From assembly GCA_935421135.1 (NCBI GenBank), contig OW285187.1, forward strand, positions 32,118,818-32,182,817: 64,000 nt of DNA. Direction: 5' to 3'. The notes under the pieces are model-generated. The model was not told the origin of the DNA. It saw only the letters and a list, made by a program, of their open reading frames with translations, and searched no databases. This document shows, in pieces, positions 1-11,277 of the stretch. The position numbers and the translations under genes are program-made. Origin of the DNA: Bugulina stolonifera (lineage: Eukaryota; Bryozoa; Gymnolaemata; Cheilostomatida; Bugulidae). Position 1 is the stretch's first letter. Every line of letters starts with the position of its first letter.

Positions 1-318
1 TAACTTGCTGCATGCTGTGAAATCTATATTTATGCAGATTACATGTAGATTGAATTTGAGTGGGTGAAGAGTAAAATAGTCACATCTCCTTTATAATAAT
101 TACACAAGCTGATAAGTATGTATTACATTACAATGTATAGAAGATATTATTATAGATTACCCAAAGGAAAAGTTACCTACAGTGTTCTGCAGTGCTTTGC
201 ATCTTACATGTACATGCAATATTATAAACGTACATGTAAGTTACACACATACATGTGTACAGTGTAAGTTATTCTATGCGTATGTGCGTATCTACATTTT
301 ACCACACTGGTGATACAG

Positions 319-3300
319 ATTGATCCTGTACACCTGATAGCTGCTTCTGTAATGAATGCACCAATGGCATTGGCTGTATCAAAGCTTACGTATCCAGAGA
401 CGGAGGAACCTGTCTACGTACAGGGAGCCAAGATACAGTTTGCTAAACCGTGAGTACAGGTAGATAGTAGCTCCAACTGTGCTACATGTATATGTATGTT
501 ACTCTCTGTATTTGCCTTTTTATTAGTACGGTCTGCATGTAGCCTGTGGTATGTTGGTTAGGTTGCTGACTAAATGCATGTTCTAAGTGTACATGGAGCT
601 GGTGGTAGGCTGCTATGCTAAGCTATGTTATATGCACACATACATGCACATGTACATGCATGAAACAGTTACATACACATTGTACACAACAGGGGCGGAT
701 TTTCAACTTTCAGAAAGGGGGGTCTCCTGCCCACCAAGGAGATTTATTGAGGGTGCGCAGCACCCGAACCAAGGGCGCGAAGCGCCCGAGACCAACAGCT
801 GGGGGGTTTGGGGAGCGCTGTAAGCCCCCCTCCCCAACAGGGTCGGGGCGGAGCCCTAGCCGCCGAAGCTTTTTAGGCTTCATAGAGACTATGAAAACTT
901 GAAACTAAGGACTAAAAAATGAAGAGGATCCTTTGTGCTAGGGGATTTCAAGCCTTGGGAAAACTCTCACTCTTGGACGCTGGAGGCAGAAGGTTATGCT
1001 ATGAAAAACTAAAAACTGCGCTTGATAGTGATTAATTGATATGATATTAAATAATGTTTTATACAAAAATTCATACAATTAATAATAATAACATCAACAA
1101 TATTGTTTAGGCTGCATTACAAAACAATAAAATGACAACCTAAATCAGGGGTTCCCAACCTTTTTAAGCCTAAGTACCCCTTAGCAGTCATTTAGCAAAC
1201 AACGTACCCCTTTGTAGCCCTTGGTAGAGAACAACGTACCCCTTTGGACAACTGTGTTTAATCAAGAATATCTTTGGTTTGGATTAATATTACATGTGTG
1301 CATTATGTGAATGTGTCATCTAAGCAAGTAAATAAATGCAGGATGGTATGAAATTTTTATTTATTAATTATTTAATGATAACTATGTTATGTAGCGGTCA
1401 TCAATTGTAGTGTTTTATGGTTTTCATACTGGTTTAGCCCAACTTCATTTGCATCAGCAAGCCATTTGATGTTCAGTTCAGTAATAGATAATGATAATTC
1501 ATAGTTGATAGTCTGTAACTGAAAATCACTGTCAAAATGTATTAAGTTGATAACTTGTTATTGTGCCAGTATGAGGTGTTGAGTTGACTGCCATCTTTAC
1601 GCTTTGTGTCGGACTTTATTCCTTATATTACATGTCTGTGTTTGTAACCTAAGTAAACAAGATATAAACCACATGGTATCGGACACCCCAACAGAAACGT
1701 ACATGTGTCATAATACAAAAAGTAATCCACCAAAAACAATACAGAACAATATACAAAAACAATACAGAAATAATACAAAAACCGTACTTACAGTTTTTAA
1801 CCCTTTTGACTGCCTAACCTCTACTGACATTAGCCTTTTGCTTAGTAAGGAACTGGTACCCTGTGCTCTATTAGCTATCTGTATTTACTTATTATGCTTG
1901 GTAAAGATATAATCTAAAAGCTACATGTACTTGAATACCTATGCTTGGTAAAGATATATCTAAAAGCTACTTGTAATACTTCCCAGTACAGTTTTGTACC
2001 CCCTAAATTTCTAAAATGTACCCCTAGGGGTACATGTACCCCAGGTTGGGAACCCCTGACCTAAAAGATTACAGTTTTCAAATATTAAATTAATAAAATA
2101 AAAATGTAAATAATTATTATTTATATTTTAATAATTTAATATTTTAAAATTATAATCATTTATTAATTATATTTTAGAAAGACAATCATTTTAAGCAACA
2201 TTAGAATCATCATTCATAAGATAATCTTAATGTTCATGATGTTATGTTGTTAAAAAAAATAAATTGAAAATTTGTATATTTATATTCATAACTCTGAGTG
2301 ATAGTTCCTCTTTTCCCCTAATCTAGGAAATTAAATTACTCAGGACAAAACAGGAAAAGAGAATTAACTTTGCTAAAATGCAAAGTGGTACAATAAACTC
2401 TTTCTGGAAAATGTAAAGGTGATATTATTAGAATTATTTTAATTAAATCACCGATTCATTCAGTGATTTAGCCAAGCAAACTTTGAATGTACAGTAAACA
2501 AGAACGTCTACAAGAAGTTTATTGATAGCACAATCAATTGACTTTGCTGATCTACCTGAGAGTTACATGCAGGAATATGAAGCTTAAGCTATATTCACTG
2601 CGATCCTAGTAAGTAACTATGGAAATCATGGCAACCTCCTTGGAAAAACTTTCTAAATGGGAAAATCCTTGAATATGGTCAAAAATCAATCATTTTCAAT
2701 TTTTTTTCAGCAAATAAAAGGGGGGTCGCGAGACCTACAGTAAATCCGCCCATGCACAACAATGTACATTACATTTATGTAATTATCATACACATGTACA
2801 GCTAATACAGCTAGTACTGAGCTCAGATGACATTACCTACAAGAGGTGATTAGAGGAGCCAATATAGGTGATAACATACTAGTGCACTGGGTTCCGCACA
2901 TTTTATTGGGCTGCAGTTAACACAATGGCAGTGTGGGAATGTACTACTACTACATTATACTACCACCGCTACTACTACTACTAGGCCTACTACTACTACT
3001 ATCACTAATGCAATGTCTTGTAGTACTGAACAGAATATGATAGAAGCGGCAGCAGCTGGAGCCTCCCAGTCTATTGGTCTAGTAGCAAATATAGCAGCTA
3101 ATCTTATTGCATTTCTATCCCTGCTTGCTTTCCTTAACGCAGCTCTTCAATGGATTGGTACCTTTGTAGACTACCCACAGCTCTCCTTTGAGGTAATCAT
3201 ATCATAGCTTACTCTATACTGCATCCTTACTATCGACATAGCCTTTATCATGTAGGTTGAGAGGTAGAGGTGCAGTAGTATTAGTCGTATTATAGTCAGG

Positions 3301-4333
3301 TCTTGATTACTTAGTGATCCAGGGACCTTGATCACAGAAGTTGTTGTGTTGATCAATCTGTGCTCATTGCGTATGTGCATTAAGTATATGTTTGTATATC
3401 TTACTACACTTTTGTATTGATTTTTAGCTATTGTACGCGTGAATGTATGTAATTATGCGCCTTTTATATTCTATGAGTATAGACAGCACAAGGTAAATTC
3501 TAACGAAATTATGGAATATGTTTGTATGTTTAGCTGATTTGTTCCTACCTGTTCTGGGTGATTGCTTTCTTGATGGGCGTGGAGTCTAAGGATTGTGGGA
3601 CAGTAGCTGAGCTTATCGGTACCAAGATCATGATCAATGAGTTCATAGCATATGAGAAGTTGGGTGATATTATAAGGAACAAGGAGACTTGCACACTACC
3701 CTACATCAGTGTAAGTTTAAATAATTATGTTTGTAATGGACTGTAGAGTTGTGTTCTGTTTACATGATTTCAAGGCAAAACAATTTTTGTAATATAATAT
3801 CTGTATGCAATTTACAATTGGCAAACTATCTACTCTCTGTAGAAGAAGTCTGAGATCATAGCCACTTATGCCTTGTGCGGCTTTGCTAACCTGAGTTCTA
3901 TAGGCATCCAGCTGGGTGGTATAGGGGCTATGGCTCCAGCCCGTAGAGCTGACTTGGCAAGACTGGTGCTACGGGCTTTGATTGCTGGTGCTGTTGCTAC
4001 TCTCATGACAGCATGTCTGGCAGGTTAGTAATGTACATTGTATTCATCCACATCGTTTATTGATGTACAACATGTACATCATGTATTTTGTTTCTGATGG
4101 AATGGGGACATGGTCAAACGTCTGTTATTTTCTTTCACCCCACAAGTAGTTGTATAACTAGTAGTTGTGCCCACTTGCATGTAGACAGCTATGGTTATAC
4201 GCTGTGTAATGTACATGTAGGTATTCTAATTACGGACTATGATGACATGGATAACATGTGCGCTGCTAATTCTACAACTACCTTGGCTGCAAACACAACC
4301 ACTCCCCTAGCTACAGCCTCTACACTACCTTAA
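319..4333 (+). CDS. Concentrative nucleoside transporter (SLC28/CNT family), C-terminal part, 5 exons
   Basis: The exons are 319-449, 3024-3192, 3534-3710, 3843-4023 and 4221-4333 (stop TAA 4331-4333). They join in frame to give 256 residues. Phase agrees at every junction: for example CC|T rebuilds a proline between exons 1 and 2. Family-typical segments appear in order: IDPVHLIAASVMNAP, then YPETE, then EAAAAGASQSIGLVANIAAN, then the CNT signature GTKIMINEFIAYEKL, then EIIATYALCGFANLSSIGI and RALIAGAVATL. CNT proteins are plasma-membrane Na+- or H+-coupled nucleoside importers, and these segments belong to the C-terminal half of the transport core. The tail after the last helix is short and rich in N, T and S. 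The 5' two-thirds lies upstream of the window. The first intron (450-3023) is swollen by nested transposons. An AATAAA overlaps the stop region at 4333-4338. Family assignment is strong; the exact start of the first visible exon is less certain. Confidence 0.9.
690..2754. mobile_element. Non-autonomous hAT-like DNA transposon (outer element)
   Basis: The left end reads CAGGGGCGGATTTTC at 690. The right end is CCGCCCATG, finishing about 2754, and is preceded by the reverse complement of the same GGGCGGATTT core, so the terminal inverted repeat is about 12 bp. Both subterminal regions carry AGGGGGGTC. These ends resemble known hAT termini. I could not find a clean 8-bp target duplication (GTACACAA on the left, CACAACAA on the right). 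No transposase reading frame is visible. It lies in the first visible intron of the SLC28 gene and is interrupted by a second element at 1146-2058. Confidence 0.55.
1146..2058. mobile_element. Non-autonomous hAT-like element nested in the outer one
   Basis: The terminal inverted repeats are CAGGGGTTCCCAACC at 1146 and GGTTGGGAACCCCTG ending at 2058. They are flanked by a near-perfect 8-bp duplication: ACCTAAAT at 1138-1145 and ACCTAAAA at 2059-2066. Both subterminal regions repeat GTACCCC. The 8-bp duplication and the CAGGGG end are diagnostic of the hAT superfamily. At 913 bp with no plausible transposase it is non-autonomous. The short open frames inside look spurious. Confidence 0.8.
2941..3001. 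repeat. (CTA)n microsatellite
   Basis: An imperfect run of CTA/TAC triplets lies just upstream of the SLC28 exon that starts at 3024. It sits close to the splice acceptor, so its length could affect splicing, but nothing here shows that it does. Confidence 0.7.
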
Positions 4334-4338
4334 ATAAA
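4333..4338 (+). terminator. Candidate poly(A) signal of the SLC28 gene
   Basis: AATAAA overlaps the last base of the TAA stop codon. If it is used, the 3' UTR would be only about 20-30 nt long. A later AATAAA near 5301 is an alternative. Confidence 0.35.
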
Positions 4339-4610
4339 AAGTAACCCCTAACTGCCTATTAGAATACCAGTACATAGTATATTGTATATCAAATAAGAGT
4401 ATACTATCCCAGCACACACTGTGTTAGTATTGCTACTGTAAACTAGAATATTGATCAGGTGATTAATAATGTTGATCATATTATTTCTAGCAAATGATAG
4501 GCTTACTATTTTTAATTAGATAATTAGAATTTTTCTAAATTAAAATTTTAACTTGAACCCACATGATTGTACTAGTACCAGTACCTCTAAATATCACTTT
4601 GATTTTTTTG

Positions 4611-4785
4611 AAGTTATGCGCTCTCTTCCCTTAGCATAATACCATTATCATAGTCAGGTGTATAGTTGAAGTTATGCTCTCTCTCTCGTTGACATGATAC
4701 CATTATCATAGTCAGGTGTAAAGTTGAAGTTATGCTCTCTCTCCTTTTAGTATCATACCATTATTATACAGTCAAGTGTAGTCAT
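4611..4785. repeat. 58-bp tandem repeat, about three copies
   Basis: The unit begins AAGTTATGC, carries CTCTCTC and continues ATACCATTATCATAGTCA. Copies start at 4611, 4669 and 4727, an exact 58-bp period, and the third copy decays. No coding frame runs through it. Confidence 0.75.
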
Positions 4786-7700
4786 AATTATACCCATCAC
4801 TATTATCTGAAGCCTTTCTATTTCCATGCATACATATATTATATACATGTAGATAATAAGTACTCATACTAGCATAAATTTATTGTTAGAATGAAATTAC
4901 TTCACTAATAAGAGAATTATTATTTGACAATCAAACCTTTTCACTGTGGCCATTTCTATGCAATGTGTGTGATGTATATGATGTTATATTATGGTCTTGT
5001 TGAAGTAACTGAACTACATGGTGTGTGTGCTAGCAGTTAAAATGAAATGTTTTATATTATGTTATTCTACAGATGATAATTTTGTTTTACCCTAGTTTTC
5101 CAGTGATATTTGGCTCTAAATTGTCCTGTTTATGTGATACATACGCAGTTGTTCTATTACATCAATCTCTCATTCGTCTATTTGAAATGGCAATCTCTTT
5201 TATTTTTGTTCCTAATATTTTTAAGTTGTTTTATATTTACGTTAATGTTACATTTTTCCTGAAATTATGTTTATACTCATTGAACGAACTTGTCATAATC
5301 AAATAAATTGATGTTTTCAAACACATTTATTCTGCTCAGTTTATACTATATCTTGGAAAACTAATGGCATACAAGAGGCGTTGCAACCAACTGGGAACCT
5401 ACTGTAAGCCAGCTAGTTATTGGTCAGCACTGTGGTAGAGTTGATAACCCATAATAAGGACATTACTAGAAAAATGTCACAAATATGAAGTTGTTCTCTC
5501 CTAATTGAGAGAGGACAACTTATTATATCTCTAAGCTTTGTGAACATGATACCATTAGTATTACATGTATATCACACCATTATGAACACGACTGCCTTGG
5601 TTCTCTGCTGAATAGATCGAGAGATGGGAGTTGTGTGTTCATGATATTCCAGTTCATATAAGTTCCAATTCTAATGATCATCAATTCTTATCCAACACGT
5701 TGCATGGTAATAATAGTGTTCAGTACCAATGCAATCCATATTATAATCATGCAGCCTATGAGTATAAAATTATATTCAATTACCAATAGACTACCTGCCT
5801 ATGTAATATGTACAAGGTAGGTGCTGGGGTGTGGACTTAATTTCTTGGGTGGCCCTGGCCCACTACTTACATTGTACATTGTTCAGATCTCTGGATTTAT
5901 TAATCGTATCACATGTATTGCTGCCCTAAACAGCCTCTTGGGGACATTAGAGACAATATATTGTATGTAGCACTGTAAAAGTTTTCTTTAAAACAGGTAA
6001 AACAGCGTTGTAGAATTGTGCAGCGAAATTTTCCAAAACAGCCTCTTCTTCATCCACCCCAGTGACTGACAGACTTCCTGCTTCAATGTTTGATGACCCA
6101 CCGTGAGATCGCTAACATTACATTCTTGCTAGTAATATACTGTAAATTTGTTTTCCCTCAACATAATTTTAAAACGTTATCGGCTTGCTAACATTATTGT
6201 CAATCAATATAATTTTTAATGTAAATCTATTCACTCTACCATCGATATCGTCTGCTGGGTGGCTGTACAGCTGCAGTGTGTCATATGTATTATATTAGTC
6301 AAGGATGAATGCTTTTCAAGAGATATAACTTCCCTATACATACACAAGTACATTGTACAATATACACAAGCTTATCCATCCCCATTAGAAGGATAAAGGG
6401 ATTCATTGAAGGTACATGTGCCAGTGCTTCTGCTCATCATACACTTACTATTCACAGTAACATATCACACTGTATCACTATATTCCACAGTTTACAGTTG
6501 TCACTCTTCAAAAGGGATTTAAAACATCTAAGAACGAATTTAAATGCAGGTTAGTAAATAGAACTATTAACTATGTTTTAGTCAAATTAGGTAAGATGAA
6601 CCACTGCTGTAAAGTCACCCAATATTGTGTTATAATTATAGTATTTTAGTCGGTACAAATTCGATAGGCAAAGTGTGTCATGTTGATTTAATTTATGTAA
6701 CTTTGTGTCAACTTTTCCATCTATATTATAGAATCGCAGGAAATGTAACCTCTTATAATTTATTACATTGTATTGGAGTAGGAGGAGTGTTTAGGGGGAA
6801 GTATCAGTAGCAGAGTATATTGTCAGCAGTGTTGTGTTATCTAACAGAGTATAGTTGACACTACTACAAGTAGCACTTGTTCCTCATGTCATCCTACTGA
6901 GATAAGAGTTATTTGCACAGTATGCATGTACGTACACCTAGTAGACTATTGGGGTTGTGAGAAAGCGGTAACTGTAAATACTTCACTTACAACGTTCAGC
7001 CTTCTTATTTTACTTGTAAATTATTATTATTATTATTGAGGTAGTTATTCGTAAATTGCTATTTTTTCACCAATTTTTATTTCATAGCCCTAATACCTAA
7101 CTAAACTAGCAAACATTTTACCTCTCTTTTCTACAGAGTTATTTTATTAGTTTTGTCAAGGTTTAATAGGTGTGAAGTTAATTACTGTATCATATTTCTG
7201 TTGATCTAATAGACCTATTTATAATAACTAGCCTCCATCTACCATTTTCTGTTACATAAAGGCTCGGCTAACATTTCAAAACTATCATTTGTAAAACTAT
7301 ATTAATTTGTATAGCCTTAATTAAAACTTTGTAACAGTTTCTTATGTTTACTTGATTGAAATCAAAAGCAGATGAAACACAAATAACTTGGCTGTAATGA
7401 AACCAATTAGCTGTTGTTAATGACTCCACAGTCGTCCATTGTTTAATCTTGGTTTAAAAACATAATAATTACAGGTAAAACAATAGGTAGGTGCACTAGA
7501 TTAGGTATGATTATACACAGCAACTCGAGTGTTGTTTTCTTTATTTTGTATACAGAATATCTGGTTTACAAAATATTACTGCCTATTTTTCATTTGTTGT
7601 AAAAAGGACTGGCTTGCCTTGTTGAAGTTCTAATGGCCACCTGTGTTTGTTTCTATGTGTATAGGGCTTGAATCAATGTTTATTGCATTAATATCAATTC

Positions 7701-7860
7701 TATGGGCTGTATTATATGCCAGGAGTATATAATTGTTGAGTTGAACAAATTGTAAGTGATTATTAGTGCTAATGCAAGTGAGAATTAAAACGTGAAAGCA
7801 AGCCATTGCTGCTGAGGCATTGTTGTATTGTCACTATCCATTTAGACTGTTGATTGTGAA
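4786..7860. other. Gene-poor intergenic region
   Basis: This stretch of about 3 kb is AT-rich. Its open frames are short and lack splice context or recognisable protein motifs. It contains a (TTA)n run near 7024-7037 and the small hairpin at 5488-5521. I see no gene in it. Confidence 0.6.
5488..5521. repeat. Short hairpin of the AAGTTGT...ACAACTT family
   Basis: AAGTTGTTCTCTC and GAGAGAGGACAACTT face each other across a 6-nt loop. Similar hairpins occur at 53218-53265, 62011-62055 and 62125-62177, which suggests a dispersed repeat family and not chance. Confidence 0.55.
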
Positions 7861-9340
7861 ATGGCAAGGCGGCACTTTCTTCATGTAGATAAGATCAACA
7901 GGTAGGTGTAGAATCTGTTCCCATAAGCAATCATAATGCTTATCTAGACACTTTAGGTTAGGATGATCTCATGTCTTTTCATCTACTTGGTTTGGCAATA
8001 ACTTATGTTACTAGACTTGTAGTTTAGGTTCAATTGTATTACCAGTGACAATGTGAAGTGAATGTTAAATTCCTGTATGCGATACTTAGGAGGAAGAGAG
8101 TTTTAGGATAAAATACATGCATGTGCTTATATTTTACTACAAACTACCTCAAATTTTAAATCTCAAATATCTAAAGCTTAAATTTTTGATTTACTTTCCA
8201 GGATAAGTGTTTTCATGGTCCATGTCTGCTTATCAAAATCATTAGATTGATTTTGATTTTGAACAGGCTACTTTGAATTTGGACACAGTAATACTCAAAG
8301 CCCATAAACACTGATTTTGAGTCCTATAACAATATACAATAGATGTAGTGTAGTGCTGTAGTGTCATATGGACTAGCTGGCTAATGATGTTATAGTAAAA
8401 TTGGGGGCACCTGCTATTACAAGCACATAAACTAATGTAGCAACACATAATTATATTCATTAGAGGTATCTATTACTGAGCCAGGTGACATAGAATATGC
8501 ATTTAACCAGCTGTCAGTGTAACCAAGGCAGCGTGTCAGCATTCCATATTATTAGTAAAAGACTCTACCACAGTAGCATAGTTTATAACTGTATAGCTAC
8601 TTGGCTATGTGTAGTGAATCTAATCTACTATAACGTATTGCTCCTGATCCTTTCTCTTTCAACTTGAGTGAATTACAGCAGCTAAATTTTACATGTATTC
8701 CTTTGTTAATTGTTTGTCAGGTAACTTTCTTACAACTCTATATGACTGCAACCAGTTTGAACTAAATGTCCTTAATTTTATTTAATTATAATGTCAAAGC
8801 TAGTAGAGACTCTGATAACTAACTCAGCTGTAAATCTATACAAATAAATCCTTGTTTACTGGCTGGCTGGGTTTTCAGATACTACTGCTACACATAGCCT
8901 TGTACGAGTGGTAAAGAGACATTTCGAAAAAGGCAGTTCGAAACAGGGCAGTTCGAAACTGCGTAGATTACATTTAGAAGAACACAACTCACAGGTAATT
9001 AATTTTTTTTTAGTGTTCTACAAGTTAGTTGTAGTAAAAACAAAGAAGTACAATATTAAAAATAAAAATGAGTTGAAACGGAGGGGTTGGGATTTGGGGT
9101 TTTGAACTGTCCAGTTTCGAAACATCCTGTTTCTAACTGTCTTTTTCGAACAGTCGTAAATACTGTACGAGTATGACAAATTTGAAATTTTAATATTTTT
9201 CTCCATTTTTATCTTGAGGTAGCAAACATCATTGGTATGAGAACTGCACTAAGCTTGTCAATAGTATCAAAATTTTATAGTGTTGCTGTCTCTGCTTTTG
9301 TATTTCACCAGAATGCCATTCTCACTGTGCAGAAGGTGGA
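7861..9340 (+). CDS. Tentative 5' exons of the docking-protein gene
   Basis: Exon 7861-7901 starts with an ATG in good context (GAAATGG) and ends at a GTAGGT donor. Exon 9312-9340 has a CAG acceptor and a GTAAGT donor. Joined to the exon at 11278 (acceptor ATCACAG) they give a continuous frame that begins MARRHFLHVDKIN and passes through MPFSLCRRW into NSTDQLLLLLESAMDNN. With the downstream exons the total is exactly 645 codons including the stop. The fragment FSLCRR followed by a leucine-rich helix loosely recalls the end of an IRS/FRS2-type PTB domain, but too little is present to claim one. The alternative is that translation starts at the GCCATGG at 11316. Confidence 0.35.
8910..9163. mobile_element. 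MITE with 9-bp target duplication (Mutator-like by duplication size)
   Basis: A 254-bp segment is bounded by imperfect inverted repeats of about 45 bp, built from TTCGAAAAAGGCAGTTCGAAAC and its counterpart on the right. It is flanked on both sides by the identical 9-mer TGTACGAGT (8901-8909 and 9164-9172). Nine-base duplications are typical of Mutator-like elements. It has no coding capacity and lies in the proposed first intron of the docking-protein gene. Confidence 0.7.
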
Positions 9341-11277
9341 GTAAGTGGTTAGTAGAGCTGGCGTGGCTCAATATCTGCCATACATTAGGCTAGTAGGTTC
9401 TAATTACCTGTAAACTAGTGATAAAGTAACCTGATATTTGGGTTGCCATTGCCAGTTCACTGTTATGCCTAAACTAGTGTCACAATCCACAAATATCATT
9501 TGATAATAACATAGTCTAATAATCTGTCTTGGGGAATGTCAAAGAGAAATTGATTTTGTTGTGAAATGCAACAAGGGAGATAGCCGAGGCAATGTGTCAT
9601 GTGCATCACCTTTAGCCTCTATATTATTTTTTAAATTATTATCATTCTGTTATTGCATTTTATAAACAATATATCCATGGATTATTAGGTGGCACTCAGC
9701 TTATGAAACTATTTCTGTTCCAGCTTTATTTGAAAATTTTAATACATTGTAATACAGCTTCCAGTATAATAGCTTCTTAGTTAAATGGGTGCAGTGTTGA
9801 AATGATCTGCCAGGGTTGGTAGTTTGAATAGTAGACTATTATAGTCATGCACAATAAATTATATATTTGAATTCTATTGAGGGTTGAAGAGTTGTCCATC
9901 TCTAGAGACTACTTATGTATGCATAATTAAAGCTAATATTATCATAATTAGCATATAAAGTGAATAGGTATATTAATATAGGTTAGTTTAATCTCATTAA
10001 AATATTATACTGCCTACTTGGTAAATTAACTTTAATGGACTACCTTTTTTCTATCCCCTCCCAAGGAGCTGCATGTGAATTCACCTACAATAGCATATAA
10101 TAATACTATAATATTATGTTACACTATTGGACAATCTTTCAACAGACAATAAAAAAGGACTTGTCTGTAGTTCTCTGCTGTTCTCTATTACTACTACTAT
10201 AATAGTCTGAGATGTCCAACAGTATGTTGTATGTATGGTGTGACTGGGGGCTATTATTTTGTCTACATCACACATCACAATCAAAATTATATCAAAGTAA
10301 AAGTGTTATAGCAATACTGTAAAGGTCGAAATGTCAAATAGTTTACAGTTTTATTTCTGAATAACGACTTCTGTTGTTGTAGTAATGTTGTACATGTGTA
10401 GGCTATAGTATATTATCATGTACAGTATAGTTGGAGGATATGATAACATAGAGATCATGGAACAAAAAGCATTTGTCAGTGATAACTATGTACATGTATA
10501 TGTAGTACATGATGTATAATTATATGTTTAGTGACAAGTAATCATTGTAAGCTATAACACAGTCTGCTATGACAACTAGATACATGTATTTTTAATATAT
10601 TATTTTATGTAGATCATATCTTCTCTATTATTTGTGTGCAGCTGAATTAGGATGATAAGTAGGACTCTGGTTTGTTTGTTATCATCCAGATGGACAGGCA
10701 CTGCCTATATATAACCCCAAAACAATACAAATGGCATGATATGACATAATGGATTACTTCATTCATCTTAACCCCTGATTAACTCCAATCTGAAGACAGA
10801 CAACTTTCTAATTGCTCACCGGAATTGTGAACCTCCTTGAAGTTATGAGTGATGATTCTTGCTATTTGTATTGTTATTTCTGCACGTAGTTGATTGAGAA
10901 ATAGGCAAGTTGTTTCAAGGTATTTTGCTTAGTTTCATTGTATTGATTTGTATTATTGTGTTTTGTGAGTCTTCTGTTGTTGTATGTCCATGAGGTGGTC
11001 TTCAACATGGGTTAAGCTCTCCTGTAACAATGCAGTTTATTGATAGAGTAATTTGTCTCAACAAGTTCCTATTGAGAGCAAAGTTTTCATTTGTTAACGA
11101 CTATCAATATAATGAATATTTTATTACAGTTTTTGTTTTGTAATTGTCAGTAATATTGATCTTCTACAGTAGCCTTGTTAGAAGAGAGTTCATTTTGCTT
11201 ATACTGATGGCATAGCTGGGCGATGTAGGCTGTGTAATGGTGTTTCTATCTCCTGTCTTGTAGGATAGCTATCACAG

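Noticed and set aside
587..902. Two overlapping open frames on the + strand
   Set aside because: They fall in the end of the hAT-like element, have no splice context and show no protein-like composition.
1604..1912. 102-residue open frame inside the inner hAT element
   Set aside because: It is low-complexity (repeated AATACAAAAACAATACAGAA) and resembles no transposase; it is chance within a short non-autonomous element.
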